From JAFKFJ01 sp963786445 (lineage in GTDB: Bacteria > Pseudomonadota > Alphaproteobacteria > Acetobacterales > Acetobacteraceae), in the NCBI GenBank assembly GCA_963786445.1, contig CAWAZU010000039.1:186001-250000 (forward strand): a stretch of 64,000 nt of DNA, given 5' to 3'. Positions 16,901 to 27,011 of the stretch are shown here, piece by piece. Both the position numbers and the translations under genes were made by a program. Every line of letters starts with the position of its first letter. Positions within the stretch are counted from its first letter, which is position 1. The notes beneath the pieces are model-generated. The model was not told the origin of the DNA. It did not search any database and saw only the letters and a program-made list of their open reading frames with translations.

Positions 16901-18057
16901 TGCCGGACTGGGGTTTTCTGGAGTGGCCGTTCTTCGAGGACCGGCACCGGCAATTTGCCCGCGACCTCGATGCCTGGGCGACCGCGCATCTGGCGGAGGT
17001 CGATGGCGGCGATGTGGATGCGACCTGCCGCCGGCTGGTGCGCGAACTCGGGGCCGGCGGCTGGCTCGGCGCGGCGGTGCCGGACGGCGGGGCGGCGGCG
17101 ATCGACGTGCGCACGATCTGCCTCGCCCGCGACGTGCTCGCCCGCCACGCGGCGCTGGCGGATTTCGCGTTCGCGATGCAGGGGCTGGGCACGGCATCCG
17201 TGGCGCTTGCCGGCGATCCGGCTTTGGCGGCGCGCGTGCTGCCGCAGGCGCGGCGCGGCGAGCGCATCGCCGCGTTCGCGCTCAGCGAGCCGGATGCCGG
17301 ATCGGACGTGGCAGCGCTCGGCACCACCGCGACGCGGGTTGCCGGCGGCTGGCGGATCGACGGCGAGAAGACCTGGATCTCGAACGGCGGCATCGCGTCG
17401 CACTACATCGTGTTCGCGCGCAGCGGCGAGGCGCCGGGGGCGCGCGGCCTGTCGGCGTTCTTCGTGGAAGCGAACACGCCGGGGCTGCGCGTCGCGGCGC
17501 GCATCGAGACCATGGCGCCGCACCCGCTGGCGCTGCTGCGGTTCGAGAACTGCGTGGTGGCGGAAGCAAACCTGCTCGGCGCGCCGGGCGAGGGGTTCAA
17601 GGTGGCGATGGCCACGCTCGACATGTTTCGCCCGAGCGTCGGCGCGGCGGCGGTGGGCCTGGCGCGGCGCGCGCTCGACGAGGCGCTGGCGCGGGCGGAG
17701 ACGCGGCGCATGTTCGGCACCGTGCTCGCCGAATTGCAGATCACGCAGGCGAAGCTCGCCGAGATGGCGCTGGATGTCGAGGCGAGCGCGCTGCTGGTCT
17801 ATCGCGCCGCCTGGACGCGCGACGTGCTGCGCCGGCGGGTGACCAAGGAGGCGGCGATGGCAAAGCTGTTCGCCACCGAGGCGGCGCAGCGCGTGATCGA
17901 CGCGGCGGTGCAGATTTTTGGCGGGCTGGGCGTGACCAGCGGGATGGCGGTGGAGGCGCTGTACCGCGAGATCCGCGCGCTGCGCATCTACGAGGGCGCG
18001 TCGGAGGTGCAGAAGCTGGTGATCGCGCGGCAGGTGCGGGGTGAGGCGCGGAACTGA
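16900..18057 (+). CDS. Acyl-CoA dehydrogenase
   Basis: A 385-residue FAD enzyme that introduces an alpha-beta double bond in an acyl-CoA. Family signatures are FALSEPDAGSDVAALGT (FAD/substrate region), GEKTWISNGGIASHYIVFAR, and the C-terminal LRIYEGASEVQKLVIARQ, where E365 aligns with the catalytic base position. The ATG shares a base with the enoyl-CoA hydratase stop. Together the pair looks like part of a short-chain or branched acyl-CoA degradation module, but the chain specificity cannot be read. About 100 bp without recognisable features follow before the convergent broken gene. Confidence 0.93.
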   Translation: MPDWGFLEWPFFEDRHRQFARDLDAWATAHLAEVDGGDVDATCRRLVRELGAGGWLGAAVPDGGAAAIDVRTICLARDVLARHAALADFAFAMQGLGTASVALAGDPALAARVLPQARRGERIAAFALSEPDAGSDVAALGTTATRVAGGWRIDGEKTWISNGGIASHYIVFARSGEAPGARGLSAFFVEANTPGLRVAARIETMAPHPLALLRFENCVVAEANLLGAPGEGFKVAMATLDMFRPSVGAAAVGLARRALDEALARAETRRMFGTVLAELQITQAKLAEMALDVEASALLVYRAAWTRDVLRRRVTKEAAMAKLFATEAAQRVIDAAVQIFGGLGVTSGMAVEALYREIRALRIYEGASEVQKLVIARQVRGEARN

Positions 18058-18160
18058 GGGGGGAATAGTGCTGCGTCATGCCGCCTTTCCGCTACTCCCC
18101 GTTCGCAGGTTGATATGTTGCAATTTCGGAACATTGTGGGCGTGCGGGGGCACCGCGCGG

Positions 18161-18716
18161 TCAGGCGGGAACGGGCGGGATGCCGGGGACGGGCGGGGAG
18201 AGGATGCGGGGCTGCGCGCGCGGCGGCGGCCGGGGACGGCAGGCCGGGCGGGACGGGGCCGCCGGACGGACCGGCGGCGGAGGGTGCTGCACGGGCGGCG
18301 GGCGGACGCCCAGCATTTGGCAGAGCGGGCGGAGCAGCCGCCCGGCCTGGGGTGCGGCGGCGAGCAGGTCGGCCATCGCCGGATCGGCGAGCAGGTGCTG
18401 CAACTGCGAGGCGGCGGACGCGGCCTGCGGCAGCCGGCGCACGAGCCAGGCGATGCCGCGCGGCAGCCGGAGCGGCTGGGGCCGGGCCGGGCGGGGAGAG
18501 CGCAGGCGGCGGCGCGGCGGCGGCAGCGTGCCGGCATGGACTTTTGCGGCGAGGCGGGCGAACCGCTCCGCGGTGCGGCGGAGCCGCGACCAGAGCAGCA
18601 GCATCAGCGGCAGGGCGAGACCCAGGCCCGACGCCGCGGGCGGCGATGGCGCGGCGCAGCCCCTCGACCAGAGGGGCAAAACGGTCGGCCAGGGCGGGGG
18701 ATGCGGCGGGCGGCAT
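18161..18716 (-). pseudogene. Conserved hypothetical protein, disrupted by a +1 frameshift
   Basis: Two overlapping minus-strand frames together make one protein of about 184 residues. The N-terminal frame opens MPPAASPALADRFAPLVEGL and continues to about 18630. One base out of phase, the frame continues as LPLMLLLWSRLRRTAERF, then has LPRGIAWLVRRLP and LLRPLCQMLGV, and ends in a Pro-rich tail at 18161. The length is 556 bp, one more than a multiple of three, so a single extra base explains the break. I recall similar uncharacterised proteins in Acetobacteraceae, with a membrane helix and a Pro-rich C-terminus. The function is unknown. The break may be a sequence error. Confidence 0.55.
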
Positions 18717-18865
18717 GGCAGCGATACTAACACGACCCCCGGTGGGCTGGGCAAGCCGGCCGGGCCGCGTTGATTTTCAAAGTGCGTCACGACCAACTCG
18801 TCACCCCATGACACCGATCGAGGGTGAGCCAAGCGTCCGTCGCGCCCGCTGGCGGACAGCCTGAC

Positions 18866-19852
18866 CTACCGCTTCCTCCGCCGCAACTGGTCGAAATACA
18901 CGATCAGGATGATCAGCCCGCCGGTGATGATGAGCTGCCAGAACGGGTTGACGTTCAGCAGATTGGCGCCGTTGTTGATCGTGGTCAGCAGGATGCTGCC
19001 CAGCAGCGGTCCGTGAATGCTGCCGACCGCGCCGAACAGGCTGGTGCCGCCGATCACCGAGGAAGCGATCGATTGCAGCTCCCATCCCTGGCCCGTCGTC
19101 GCGTTGCCGATGCCGATGCGCGACGTGGTCAGGATGCCGGCGAACGCCGCGAACGTCGCCGACAGGATGTAGGCGACATACAGCATCGCCTGCACGTTCA
19201 CACCCGACAGCCGCGCCGCCTCCGGGTTGCTGCCGATCGCGAACAGGTAGCGGCCCCAGCGGCTCAGATTGAGGAACACGAAGGACGGCACCGCGACCAG
19301 GATCACCATCCAGAAGAGATTCGGAATGCCGAGAAAGCCGCCGCGCGAGAAGTTCGTGAAGGTGTCGTTGGTGATCGAGATGGAGCTGCCGTCGGTCATC
19401 AGCAGGCCGATGCCGCGCAGCGCGGTCAGCGTCGCCAGCGTCATGATGAACGGCGGCAGGCCGAGTTTTATCACGCCGAACGCATGGAAGCTGCCGATCG
19501 CCACCCCCACCAGCAGCGTCAGCAGCACGGCGAGCCAGATCGGCAGGTTCGCCTGCAGCAGCAGCGAGATCACCACGCCGGCGAAGCCGAGCACGGTGCC
19601 GACCGACAGATCGATGCCGGCGGTGATGATGACGAAGGTCTGGCCGATCGCGATCACCGCCCAGATCGTCGCCTGCCGCATCAGGTTTTCCAGGTTGTTG
19701 ACGGTCAGGAAGGTGTCCGTGCTGACCGACAGCGCCGCCCACAGCAGCAGCAGCAGGCCGAGCAGCGTCAGGCTGAGCAGCAGGTTCAGCCGCGCCCGCG
19801 GCCGCACGCCGGCATCCGGTTCGATCGGGTCCTTGAAGACGGTTTCGCTCAC
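18866..19852 (-). CDS. Ribose-type sugar ABC transporter permease
   Basis: A 328-residue inner-membrane permease of the RbsC/XylH family with eight to ten hydrophobic helices. Typical motifs are VIAIGQTFVIITAGIDLSVG and SVIGGTSLFGAVGSIHGPLLG. It forms the channel for an imported monosaccharide, with the ATPase and binding protein encoded just upstream in the same operon. The GTG at 19852 is supported by a GAAGGG ribosome site, and 11 bp separate it from the ATPase stop. The exact sugar is not determined by sequence. Confidence 0.92.
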   Translation of the reverse strand: MSETVFKDPIEPDAGVRPRARLNLLLSLTLLGLLLLLWAALSVSTDTFLTVNNLENLMRQATIWAVIAIGQTFVIITAGIDLSVGTVLGFAGVVISLLLQANLPIWLAVLLTLLVGVAIGSFHAFGVIKLGLPPFIMTLATLTALRGIGLLMTDGSSISITNDTFTNFSRGGFLGIPNLFWMVILVAVPSFVFLNLSRWGRYLFAIGSNPEAARLSGVNVQAMLYVAYILSATFAAFAGILTTSRIGIGNATTGQGWELQSIASSVIGGTSLFGAVGSIHGPLLGSILLTTINNGANLLNVNPFWQLIITGGLIILIVYFDQLRRRKR

Positions 19853-19863
19853 GGGGATGCCCT

Positions 19864-21396
<1,533 letters not shown>

Positions 21397-21404
21397 GAAG
21401 CCGC

Positions 21405-22370
21405 TTACTTCAGCTTCGGGTTCAGCAGCTGCTGCGCGCGCGGCGTGTCCATCGTCGCCTTGGTGATCGCGGTCACGCCGGTATCGACATTGGCCGGCAC
21501 GCTCTCGCCCTTGGAGGCGGCGAGCGCGGTCTTGATGCCGTCATAGCCCATGCGGTACGGGTCCTGCACGATCAGCGCATAGATCACGCCGTCCTTGAGG
21601 AATTTCACCAGCTTGTCGTCGTTGTCGAAGGCGACCAGCTTGATCTTGCCCTGCGCCTTGTTCTCGGCAACCGCCTCGCCGGCGCCCTGGCCCATGATGA
21701 GGTTGCTGGCGAACACGCCGCGCAGCTTGGGATTGGCGGTGATCAGGTCGGTCATGATGTTCAGCGCCGTGGTCGCCTGCCCGTCGGCCACCTTGTCGGC
21801 GACCAGCTTCAGCCCCGGATATTTTGCCGCCATCTCCTGCTTGAAGCCTTTCGCACGCTGGTCGAGCGAACCCACGCCGGGCAGCGAGGTGATCAGCGCC
21901 ACCTCGCCCTCGGCCTTGCCATAGGTCGCCGTGATCGCCTCGGCCATCGCGTCCGCCGCCACTTCGCCGCCCTTGACGTTGTCGGTGGTCAGGAACGAGG
22001 TGAACGATTTCGAGTCGGCCGCGGAATCGATGCCGATGATCTTGACGTGCTTGGCGGCCTCGGTGATCGGCGCGCCGAGCGCCTGGTACTGCGTCGGTGC
22101 GATCACCACCGCAGCCGGATGCTCGGAGACTGCGTTCTCCAGGATGGTGATCTGGCCGTTGATGTCGCTCTCCGACTGGGCGCCGAGCTCGGGCACGTTG
22201 ACGTGCAGGTCCTTGCCCGCCTTGCGCGCCCCGGCGAGCACGATCTGCCAGTAGAACGAGGTCGTGTCCTTGACGATGATCGGAATCTTCGGCTCCGCCG
22301 CCCGCGGCGCGGAGGCGAGGCCGAGCGTGGCAAATGATGCGATAACCGTGGCGAGCAGCATGCGCCTCAT
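21405..22370 (-). CDS. Periplasmic sugar-binding protein of the ribose ABC importer
   Basis: A 321-residue periplasmic binding protein of the type I (RbsB) fold. A signal peptide is clear: MRRMLLATVIASFATLGLA followed by a likely cleavage after APRAA. The mature start KIPIIVKDTTSFYWQIVLAG is typical of sugar-binding proteins, and the domain pattern IIGIDSAADSKSF and VAFDNDDKLVKFLKDG follows. A GGGGAG ribosome site precedes the ATG. It is the first structural gene of the importer, 103 bp downstream of the MarR-like gene. The nearby galM suggests an aldohexose or pentose ligand, but this is inference. Confidence 0.93.
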   Translation of the reverse strand: MRRMLLATVIASFATLGLASAPRAAEPKIPIIVKDTTSFYWQIVLAGARKAGKDLHVNVPELGAQSESDINGQITILENAVSEHPAAVVIAPTQYQALGAPITEAAKHVKIIGIDSAADSKSFTSFLTTDNVKGGEVAADAMAEAITATYGKAEGEVALITSLPGVGSLDQRAKGFKQEMAAKYPGLKLVADKVADGQATTALNIMTDLITANPKLRGVFASNLIMGQGAGEAVAENKAQGKIKLVAFDNDDKLVKFLKDGVIYALIVQDPYRMGYDGIKTALAASKGESVPANVDTGVTAITKATMDTPRAQQLLNPKLK

Positions 22371-22473
22371 GGCGTTTCTCCCCTGATCAGGCCGAGCAAG
22401 CTGTCCCGGCCGCCCGCCGCAGCGGCGTTCGGCCCGACGCTCGCTGGACGTATGCCGCCGGTAGCGGCGAAAA

Positions 22474-22857
22474 TCAATCCGCCGGCATGCCGGTTGCGGC
22501 CTGTGCAGCGCCGCCGGCCGGGCGGGCCACGCCGGCCAGGATGCTGCGCAGCTCGTCGAGCAGCTTCCAGCCCGGCCCGGTGCGCTCCACCAGCACGCTG
22601 CGGCGGTCGGCGGGGTCGGGGATGCGCTTGCTCAGCTCCATCTCGCCGAGCTTGTCGAGCGAGCGGGTGATCACCGATTTCGACACGTTCAGCTCCGCGG
22701 CCAGGCCGCGCACGGTGTGGTGCCCATCGGTGAGGTAGCAGGTCAGATACACGGCGAGCTGGTGGGCCGACAGCGCCGGCCCGTCGCGGCGCACGAGCGA
22801 GACGATCACCTCCCGCAGCATGTTGACGGCGAGGTCCGGCGGCGAAAACTGATCCAT
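22474..22857 (-). CDS. MarR-like winged-helix transcriptional regulator
   Basis: A 127-residue DNA-binding protein. The winged-helix core runs from about residue 28 to 95: LSAHQLAVYLTCYL, the helix-turn-helix HTVRGLAAELNVSKSVITRSLDKLGEM, and the wing RIPDPADRRSVLVERT with the family DxRS motif. It is transcribed in the same direction as the sugar importer downstream, and may regulate it. Its own promoter would lie in the 286 bp upstream. The ligand is unknown. The C-terminal 25 residues are Ala/Gly-rich and probably disordered. Confidence 0.82.
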   Translation of the reverse strand: MDQFSPPDLAVNMLREVIVSLVRRDGPALSAHQLAVYLTCYLTDGHHTVRGLAAELNVSKSVITRSLDKLGEMELSKRIPDPADRRSVLVERTGPGWKLLDELRSILAGVARPAGGAAQAATGMPAD

Positions 22858-23042
22858 GTCCGAGTCCTTTCGTCAGGCGCCAACGAGCGCCCGTCCGACG
22901 CGCAAGGGTGCGGTCGGCGGCGGTGGCAGGCGCGCCGACGCTGCGCCGGACCGGGCCGGCGTCGCGCGGGCGCTCGCGGAGACCCTAGGGCGGCCCTCCG
23001 CCGCACGCCAGAGTGTCTTGATGTTAAAAAGGGTCATTCCGC

Positions 23043-23062
23043 CCGGCGTCAGAAGACGCCGG
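23043..23062 (-). other. Perfect 8-bp hairpin between galM and the MarR-like gene
   Basis: CCGGCGTC, loop AGAA, GACGCCGG. On the minus strand it follows the galM stop by about 80 bp, and a run of five T (23030-23026) comes 12 bases after the stem. This could end galM transcription, but the gap between stem and T-run is longer than in standard intrinsic terminators. Confidence 0.35.
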
Positions 23063-23143
23063 CGATCCGCTGCAACCGGATCGGTAACAGCAGGGCGGCG
23101 TCGGCCGATCGGCCAGCGGCATTCCGTTCGACGACCTGCCGGA

Positions 23144-24148
23144 TCAGCCGGCGCCGAAGCGATAGACGGTGCGCGACCAGTAGGCCGCACCCGGCCGCAG
23201 CACGGTGGAGGGGAACGCGCTGCGGTTCGGGCTGTCGGGAAAATGCTGCGTCTCCAGGCACAGGCCGGTGCGCCAGGCGAACGGCTGGCCGGCGAGGAAA
23301 TTGCCGCTGTAGAACTGCACCGCCGGCTCGGTGGTCAGCACCGCCATGACGATCCCCTCGGCTTCCAGCCGCGCCGCCGGCTGCGGCGCCGGGTGCGGCG
23401 CATCGGCCAGCACGAAGCAATGGTCGAACCCGTTGCCGCGGCGAAGCTGCGGGTCATCCGCCCCGATCCGGTCGCCGATGCGCGTCGGCCGCCGCAGGTC
23501 GAACGGCGTGCCGGCGACCGGGCGCAGCTCGCCGGTCGGGATCAGCGCGGCATCGACCGGCAGGAAGCGGTCGGCGGCGATGCTGATGGCGTGGTCCAGC
23601 ACCGTGCCGGCGCCGGCGAGGTTGAAGTAGGCGTGACTGGTCAGGTTCACCACCGTCGGCGCGTCGGTGGTCGCGGCGTAGTCGATGACCAGATCGCCGC
23701 CCTGCAACCGATAGCGCACCTCGGCGCGCAGCCGGCCCGGAAAACCCTGGTCGCCGTCCGGGCTGACATGGGTGAGCAGCAGCGTCTCGCCCTCCGGCTC
23801 GGCCTGCCAGACCACGTGTGCGAAGCCGACCGCGCCGCCGTGCAGCGTGTTGGCGCCGTTGTTGACCGAGAGCCGATAGTCGTGGCCGTCGAGCGCGAAC
23901 CGCCCGCCGGCGATGCGGTTGGCATAGCGCCCGGCGATCGCGCCGAGATGCGCGCCGTCCGCCAGGTACGGGTCGAGCGCATCGAAGCCGAGCGTGACGT
24001 TGCGCGCGCCGGCCGCCACCGGCACTTCCAGCGCCGCCAGCCGTGCGCCGTACTGGATCACGGTCGCACTCAGCCCGCTCGGGTCGCGCAGCGTATAGGC
24101 GTGGACCGGCGTGCCGTCGGGCATGCGGCCGAACAGGTGCGACTGCAT
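23144..24148 (-). CDS. galM: Aldose 1-epimerase (galactose mutarotase)
   Basis: A 334-residue cytoplasmic mutarotase that interconverts alpha and beta anomers of aldoses. The family motifs are complete: AGRYANRIAGGRF, NNGANTLHGG, the catalytic His in LTSHAYFNLAG, YSGNFLAG, and the catalytic Glu in LCLETQHFPDSPN. The length is normal. It lies on the same strand as, and upstream of, the MarR-like regulator and sugar importer, consistent with supplying the right anomer of an imported sugar. The 128-bp gap to the next gene is a divergent promoter region. Confidence 0.94.
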   Translation of the reverse strand: MQSHLFGRMPDGTPVHAYTLRDPSGLSATVIQYGARLAALEVPVAAGARNVTLGFDALDPYLADGAHLGAIAGRYANRIAGGRFALDGHDYRLSVNNGANTLHGGAVGFAHVVWQAEPEGETLLLTHVSPDGDQGFPGRLRAEVRYRLQGGDLVIDYAATTDAPTVVNLTSHAYFNLAGAGTVLDHAISIAADRFLPVDAALIPTGELRPVAGTPFDLRRPTRIGDRIGADDPQLRRGNGFDHCFVLADAPHPAPQPAARLEAEGIVMAVLTTEPAVQFYSGNFLAGQPFAWRTGLCLETQHFPDSPNRSAFPSTVLRPGAAYWSRTVYRFGAG

Positions 24149-24276
24149 GGCAGGTTTTCCCCCGATCGCGTTTTGTCAAGGTTAGCGATGTCCCGGCGCC
24201 GGGCACAAGCCGGTAGCCCATCAAGAGGGGCTTGATCCGGCGCGGGAAAAGGGGAGCATGGGGAGCGGAGGGCGCG

Positions 24277-25074
24277 ATGACAGTGCAGACCCCGATCGAG
24301 CATCCGCCGCTGCTGCGCCGCGACGCGGGCGGTGTCGCCTGGCTTACGCTGAACCGTCCGGCGGCGCGCAACGCGCTGTCGGTCGCGCTGATGTCATCGC
24401 TGGCCGAGGCGCTGGAGGCGATCGCGACCGATCGCGGCGTGCGCGTGGTGGTGATCGGCGGCGCCGGCCCGGGGTTCTGCGCCGGCCACGACCTGCGCGA
24501 GATGCGCGCCGATCCGTCCCGCGACGCGATGGCGGCGCTGTTCGCGCAGTGCTCCGCGCTGATGACGCGCATCGTCCGGCTGCCCAAGCCGGTGATCGCG
24601 CGCGTCCACGGCATCGCCACCGCCGCCGGATGCCAGCTGGTTGCCAGCTGCGACCTCGCCGTCGCCGCGAGCGACGCGCGCTTCGCGACACCCGGCGTGA
24701 ATATCGGCCTGTTCTGCTCGACCCCGATGGTGGCGCTGTCGCGCGCAGTGGGCCGCAAGGCGGCGATGGAAATGCTGCTCACCGGCGAGCTGGTCGATGC
24801 GGCGCGCGCGCGCGAACTCGGGCTGGTCAACCGCGTGGTGCCGCCGGACCAGCTGGACGGCGCGGTCGCGGCCCTCGCCGCGCAGATCGCCGGCAAGAGC
24901 GCGCTCACGCTCGCCATCGGCAAGGCGGCGTTCTACCGCCAGGCCGAGATGCCGCTGGACGACGCCTACCGCTATGCCGCGGAGGCGATGACGCGCAACA
25001 TGATGGCCCAGGACGCCGCCGAAGGGATCGACGCCTTCCTGGAAAAGCGCGTGCCCTGCTGGACCGATCGCTGA
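24277..25074 (+). CDS. Enoyl-CoA hydratase
   Basis: A 265-residue crotonase-family protein. It has the NRPAARNALSVALM opening, the oxyanion-hole region GPGFCAGHDLREM, and VHGIATAAGCQLVASCDLAVAA, a pattern typical of the subgroup annotated as enoyl-CoA hydratase with short-chain substrates. The ATG at 24277 has GGAGG 5 bp upstream. A VOC-family gene follows after 17 bp, suggesting co-transcription. The physiological substrate is unknown. Confidence 0.92.
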   Translation: MTVQTPIEHPPLLRRDAGGVAWLTLNRPAARNALSVALMSSLAEALEAIATDRGVRVVVIGGAGPGFCAGHDLREMRADPSRDAMAALFAQCSALMTRIVRLPKPVIARVHGIATAAGCQLVASCDLAVAASDARFATPGVNIGLFCSTPMVALSRAVGRKAAMEMLLTGELVDAARARELGLVNRVVPPDQLDGAVAALAAQIAGKSALTLAIGKAAFYRQAEMPLDDAYRYAAEAMTRNMMAQDAAEGIDAFLEKRVPCWTDR

Positions 25075-25091
25075 ACCTGGAGGGGCGGGAC

Positions 25092-25976
25092 ATGGACCGG
25101 CCGATGACGAGCACGCCCGCGTACGACCGCACCGCGGAGGATGTCGGCAACGTCGTCGAGTTCGGGCACGTCAACACGCGCGTGCCGGATCAGCAGCTGG
25201 CGACGCTGTTCTATGTCAGCGGGCTGGGGCTGACGCGCGACCCCTATCTGATGACCGGCACCGACAACATGTGGATCAACGTCGGCACGTCGCAGTTCCA
25301 CCTGCCAAGCGGGCCGGCGCAGGTGACGCGCGGCGTGGTCGGCCTCGTGCTGCCCGATCTCGATGCGCTGCGCCGGCGCTTGCAGCGCATCGGCCAGAAA
25401 CTGCGCGGCACGCGGTTCGCCGTCGCCGACCGCGGCGAGACGGTCGAGGTGACCTGCCCCTGGGGCAACCGGATAAGCTGCCACGCGCCGTCGCCAGCGT
25501 TCGGGCCGATCGCGCTCGGCATCGCCTATGTGGCGCTCGACGCGCCGCGCGGCAGCGCCGCCGGCATCGTGCGCTTCTATCGCGAGGTGCTGGATGCCGT
25601 GGCGACGCTGGATGCCGAGGGCAACGCCCGCATCGGCGCCGGCCAGGACACGGTGCTGATCTACCGCGAGACCGACGCCGCGCTGCCGGCGTTCGACGGA
25701 CACCACATCCAGATTTCGCTCGCCGACTTCTCCGGCCCGCACCGTCGCCTGCTGGCGCGCGGCCTGATCACCGAGGAGAGCGACCAGCACCAGTACCGCT
25801 TCCAGGTGCTGGCCGATCCGGCGGACGGCGAGGTGCTGCACGACATCGAGCACGAAGTGCGCAGCATGCGCCATCCGCTCTATGCCCGCGCGCTGGTCAA
25901 CCGCAACCCGGAGGCGAGCAACCGGCGCTATGCGCCGGGCCATGACGCGGCGCGATGGAGCCTGTTGCCGGACTGA
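25092..25976 (+). CDS. VOC family protein (extradiol-dioxygenase/glyoxalase fold)
   Basis: A 294-residue protein with two vicinal-oxygen-chelate modules. The first starts VVEFGHVNTRVPDQQLATLFY, where the His is a candidate metal ligand. The second starts LGIAYVALDAPRG and contains DGHHIQISLADF with another candidate His. The fold is shared by ring-cleaving dioxygenases and glyoxalases, but the exact reaction cannot be assigned. It is probably in one transcript with the enoyl-CoA hydratase. GGGGCGGG lies just upstream of the ATG. Confidence 0.8.
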   Translation: MDRPMTSTPAYDRTAEDVGNVVEFGHVNTRVPDQQLATLFYVSGLGLTRDPYLMTGTDNMWINVGTSQFHLPSGPAQVTRGVVGLVLPDLDALRRRLQRIGQKLRGTRFAVADRGETVEVTCPWGNRISCHAPSPAFGPIALGIAYVALDAPRGSAAGIVRFYREVLDAVATLDAEGNARIGAGQDTVLIYRETDAALPAFDGHHIQISLADFSGPHRRLLARGLITEESDQHQYRFQVLADPADGEVLHDIEHEVRSMRHPLYARALVNRNPEASNRRYAPGHDAARWSLLPD

Positions 25977-25987
25977 GCGGCGGGCGC

Positions 25988-26020
25988 AAAAAACGGGCGG
26001 CGTCCTGGTGGGCGCCGCCC
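25988..26020 (-). terminator. Intrinsic terminator-like hairpin on the minus strand
   Basis: Perfect 8-bp stem: GGGCGGCG (25995-26002), a 10-base loop, then CGCCGCCC (26013-26020). Read on the minus strand, the stem is followed after one base by six T (25993-25988), the classical intrinsic terminator form. No minus-strand gene ends here; both neighbours are plus-strand VOC genes. On the plus strand there is only an A-run before the stem. It may end an unannotated small RNA. Confidence 0.6.
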
Positions 26021-26110
26021 TGAGTCAGGTAAGGGAACGCCTCGAAAGGCGGACAGGCGGCCAGGGCCGCGCCGTCGGTGAATACCTAGGCCCCGTGTCT
26101 CAACTTGCAA
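26021..26110 (-). ncRNA. Possible structured small RNA ending at the 25988-26020 terminator
   Basis: Between the terminator-like hairpin and the VOC gene lie two further short inverted repeats: 26038-26051 (5-bp arms, which give a TTCG tetraloop on the minus strand) and 26057-26070 (GCGGC/GCCGC, 4-base loop). Three hairpins in a row with a final T6 run suggest a minus-strand RNA of roughly 90-110 nt. I see no convincing promoter, only a TTGCAA element near 26104-26109. It matches no RNA family I recognise. It could instead be a leader of the downstream VOC gene. Confidence 0.25.
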
Positions 26111-26137
26111 ATGAACTCCCGGCAAGATCGGGCGACC

Positions 26138-27004
26138 ATGACAGCTCTGCACAACGATGCCATCACGCTGCCGACGCCGCTGATCGACCATGTGGTCGTG
26201 AATGTGCGCGAACGCATGACGGAGGCCGCGGCCCTCTATGCGCGGCTGGGTTTCTCGCTGACGCCGCAGGGCCGGCACACGCTGGGGTCGATCAATCACC
26301 TGGCGATGTTCGGGGCGGACTACCTGGAACTGCTCGGCGTCCCGGCGGGGACGGCGGCTCGCGGCGATGTGATCGCCGGACCGGAAGGACTGAGCGCCAT
26401 CGCCTTCGCGACCGAGGACGCGGATGCGGCGCACGCGGCGCTGGCGGCGGCCGGGGTGCCGGTGCTGCCGGCGCTGGATTTCTCGCGGCCGGTGGCGCTG
26501 GCGGAGGGGACGCAGGACGCGGCGTTCCGCGTCGTGCGGATCGCGCCGGAGGCGTCGCCGGCGGGCCGGTTGTTCTTCTGCCAGCACCGCACGCGCGCGC
26601 TGGTGTGGCGCGACGAATGGCGGCGGCATGCGAACGGCGCGCTCGGCATCGCCGGCGTTGTGATCGCCGCGGCGCGGCCGGAGACGCTCGGCGCGCTGTT
26701 CCGCCGCGGCTTCGGCGCCGGCGCGGTGATCGAGGTGGCGGGCGGGGTGCGGCTGCTCGCCGGGCTGGCGAGCATCGACGTGGTCACGCCGGCGGAGGTG
26801 GCACGCCGTTACGGCGCCGCCGCGCCGGGCCTGGACGGGCGGGAGGCCGCGATGGCGGCGCTGGTGCTGCGCACGAGCGGCGCCGCCCGCACCGCGGCGG
26901 CGTTGCAGGACGGCGGCGTCGGCGGCGTGCAGGCGACGGCGGAACGCGTGCTGGTGCCGGCGGAATCGGCGATGGGCGTGGCGCTGGAATTCCGCGCCCT
27001 CTGA
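26138..27004 (+). CDS. VOC family protein
   Basis: A 288-residue protein. It begins with LIDHVVVNVRERMTEAAALYARLGF, the standard VOC opening, and contains a metal-site-like segment LGSINHLAMFGADYLELLG. The central part FFCQHRTRALVWRDEW resembles the glyoxalase-like domain of a family of roughly 280-residue hypothetical proteins. Function and substrate are unknown. No strong ribosome site decides among the starts: ATG 26138 is chosen, with ATG 26111 as an alternative adding nine residues. It converges with the acyl-CoA synthetase gene (7-bp gap). Confidence 0.78.
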   Translation: MTALHNDAITLPTPLIDHVVVNVRERMTEAAALYARLGFSLTPQGRHTLGSINHLAMFGADYLELLGVPAGTAARGDVIAGPEGLSAIAFATEDADAAHAALAAAGVPVLPALDFSRPVALAEGTQDAAFRVVRIAPEASPAGRLFFCQHRTRALVWRDEWRRHANGALGIAGVVIAAARPETLGALFRRGFGAGAVIEVAGGVRLLAGLASIDVVTPAEVARRYGAAAPGLDGREAAMAALVLRTSGAARTAAALQDGGVGGVQATAERVLVPAESAMGVALEFRAL

Positions 27005-27011
27005 TTCCCGG

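Noticed and set aside
25988..26110. 4.5S (SRP) RNA, tmRNA or RNase P RNA
   Set aside because: The hairpins lack the conserved SRP GGAA/GCA loop and the tmRNA and RNase P core sequences.
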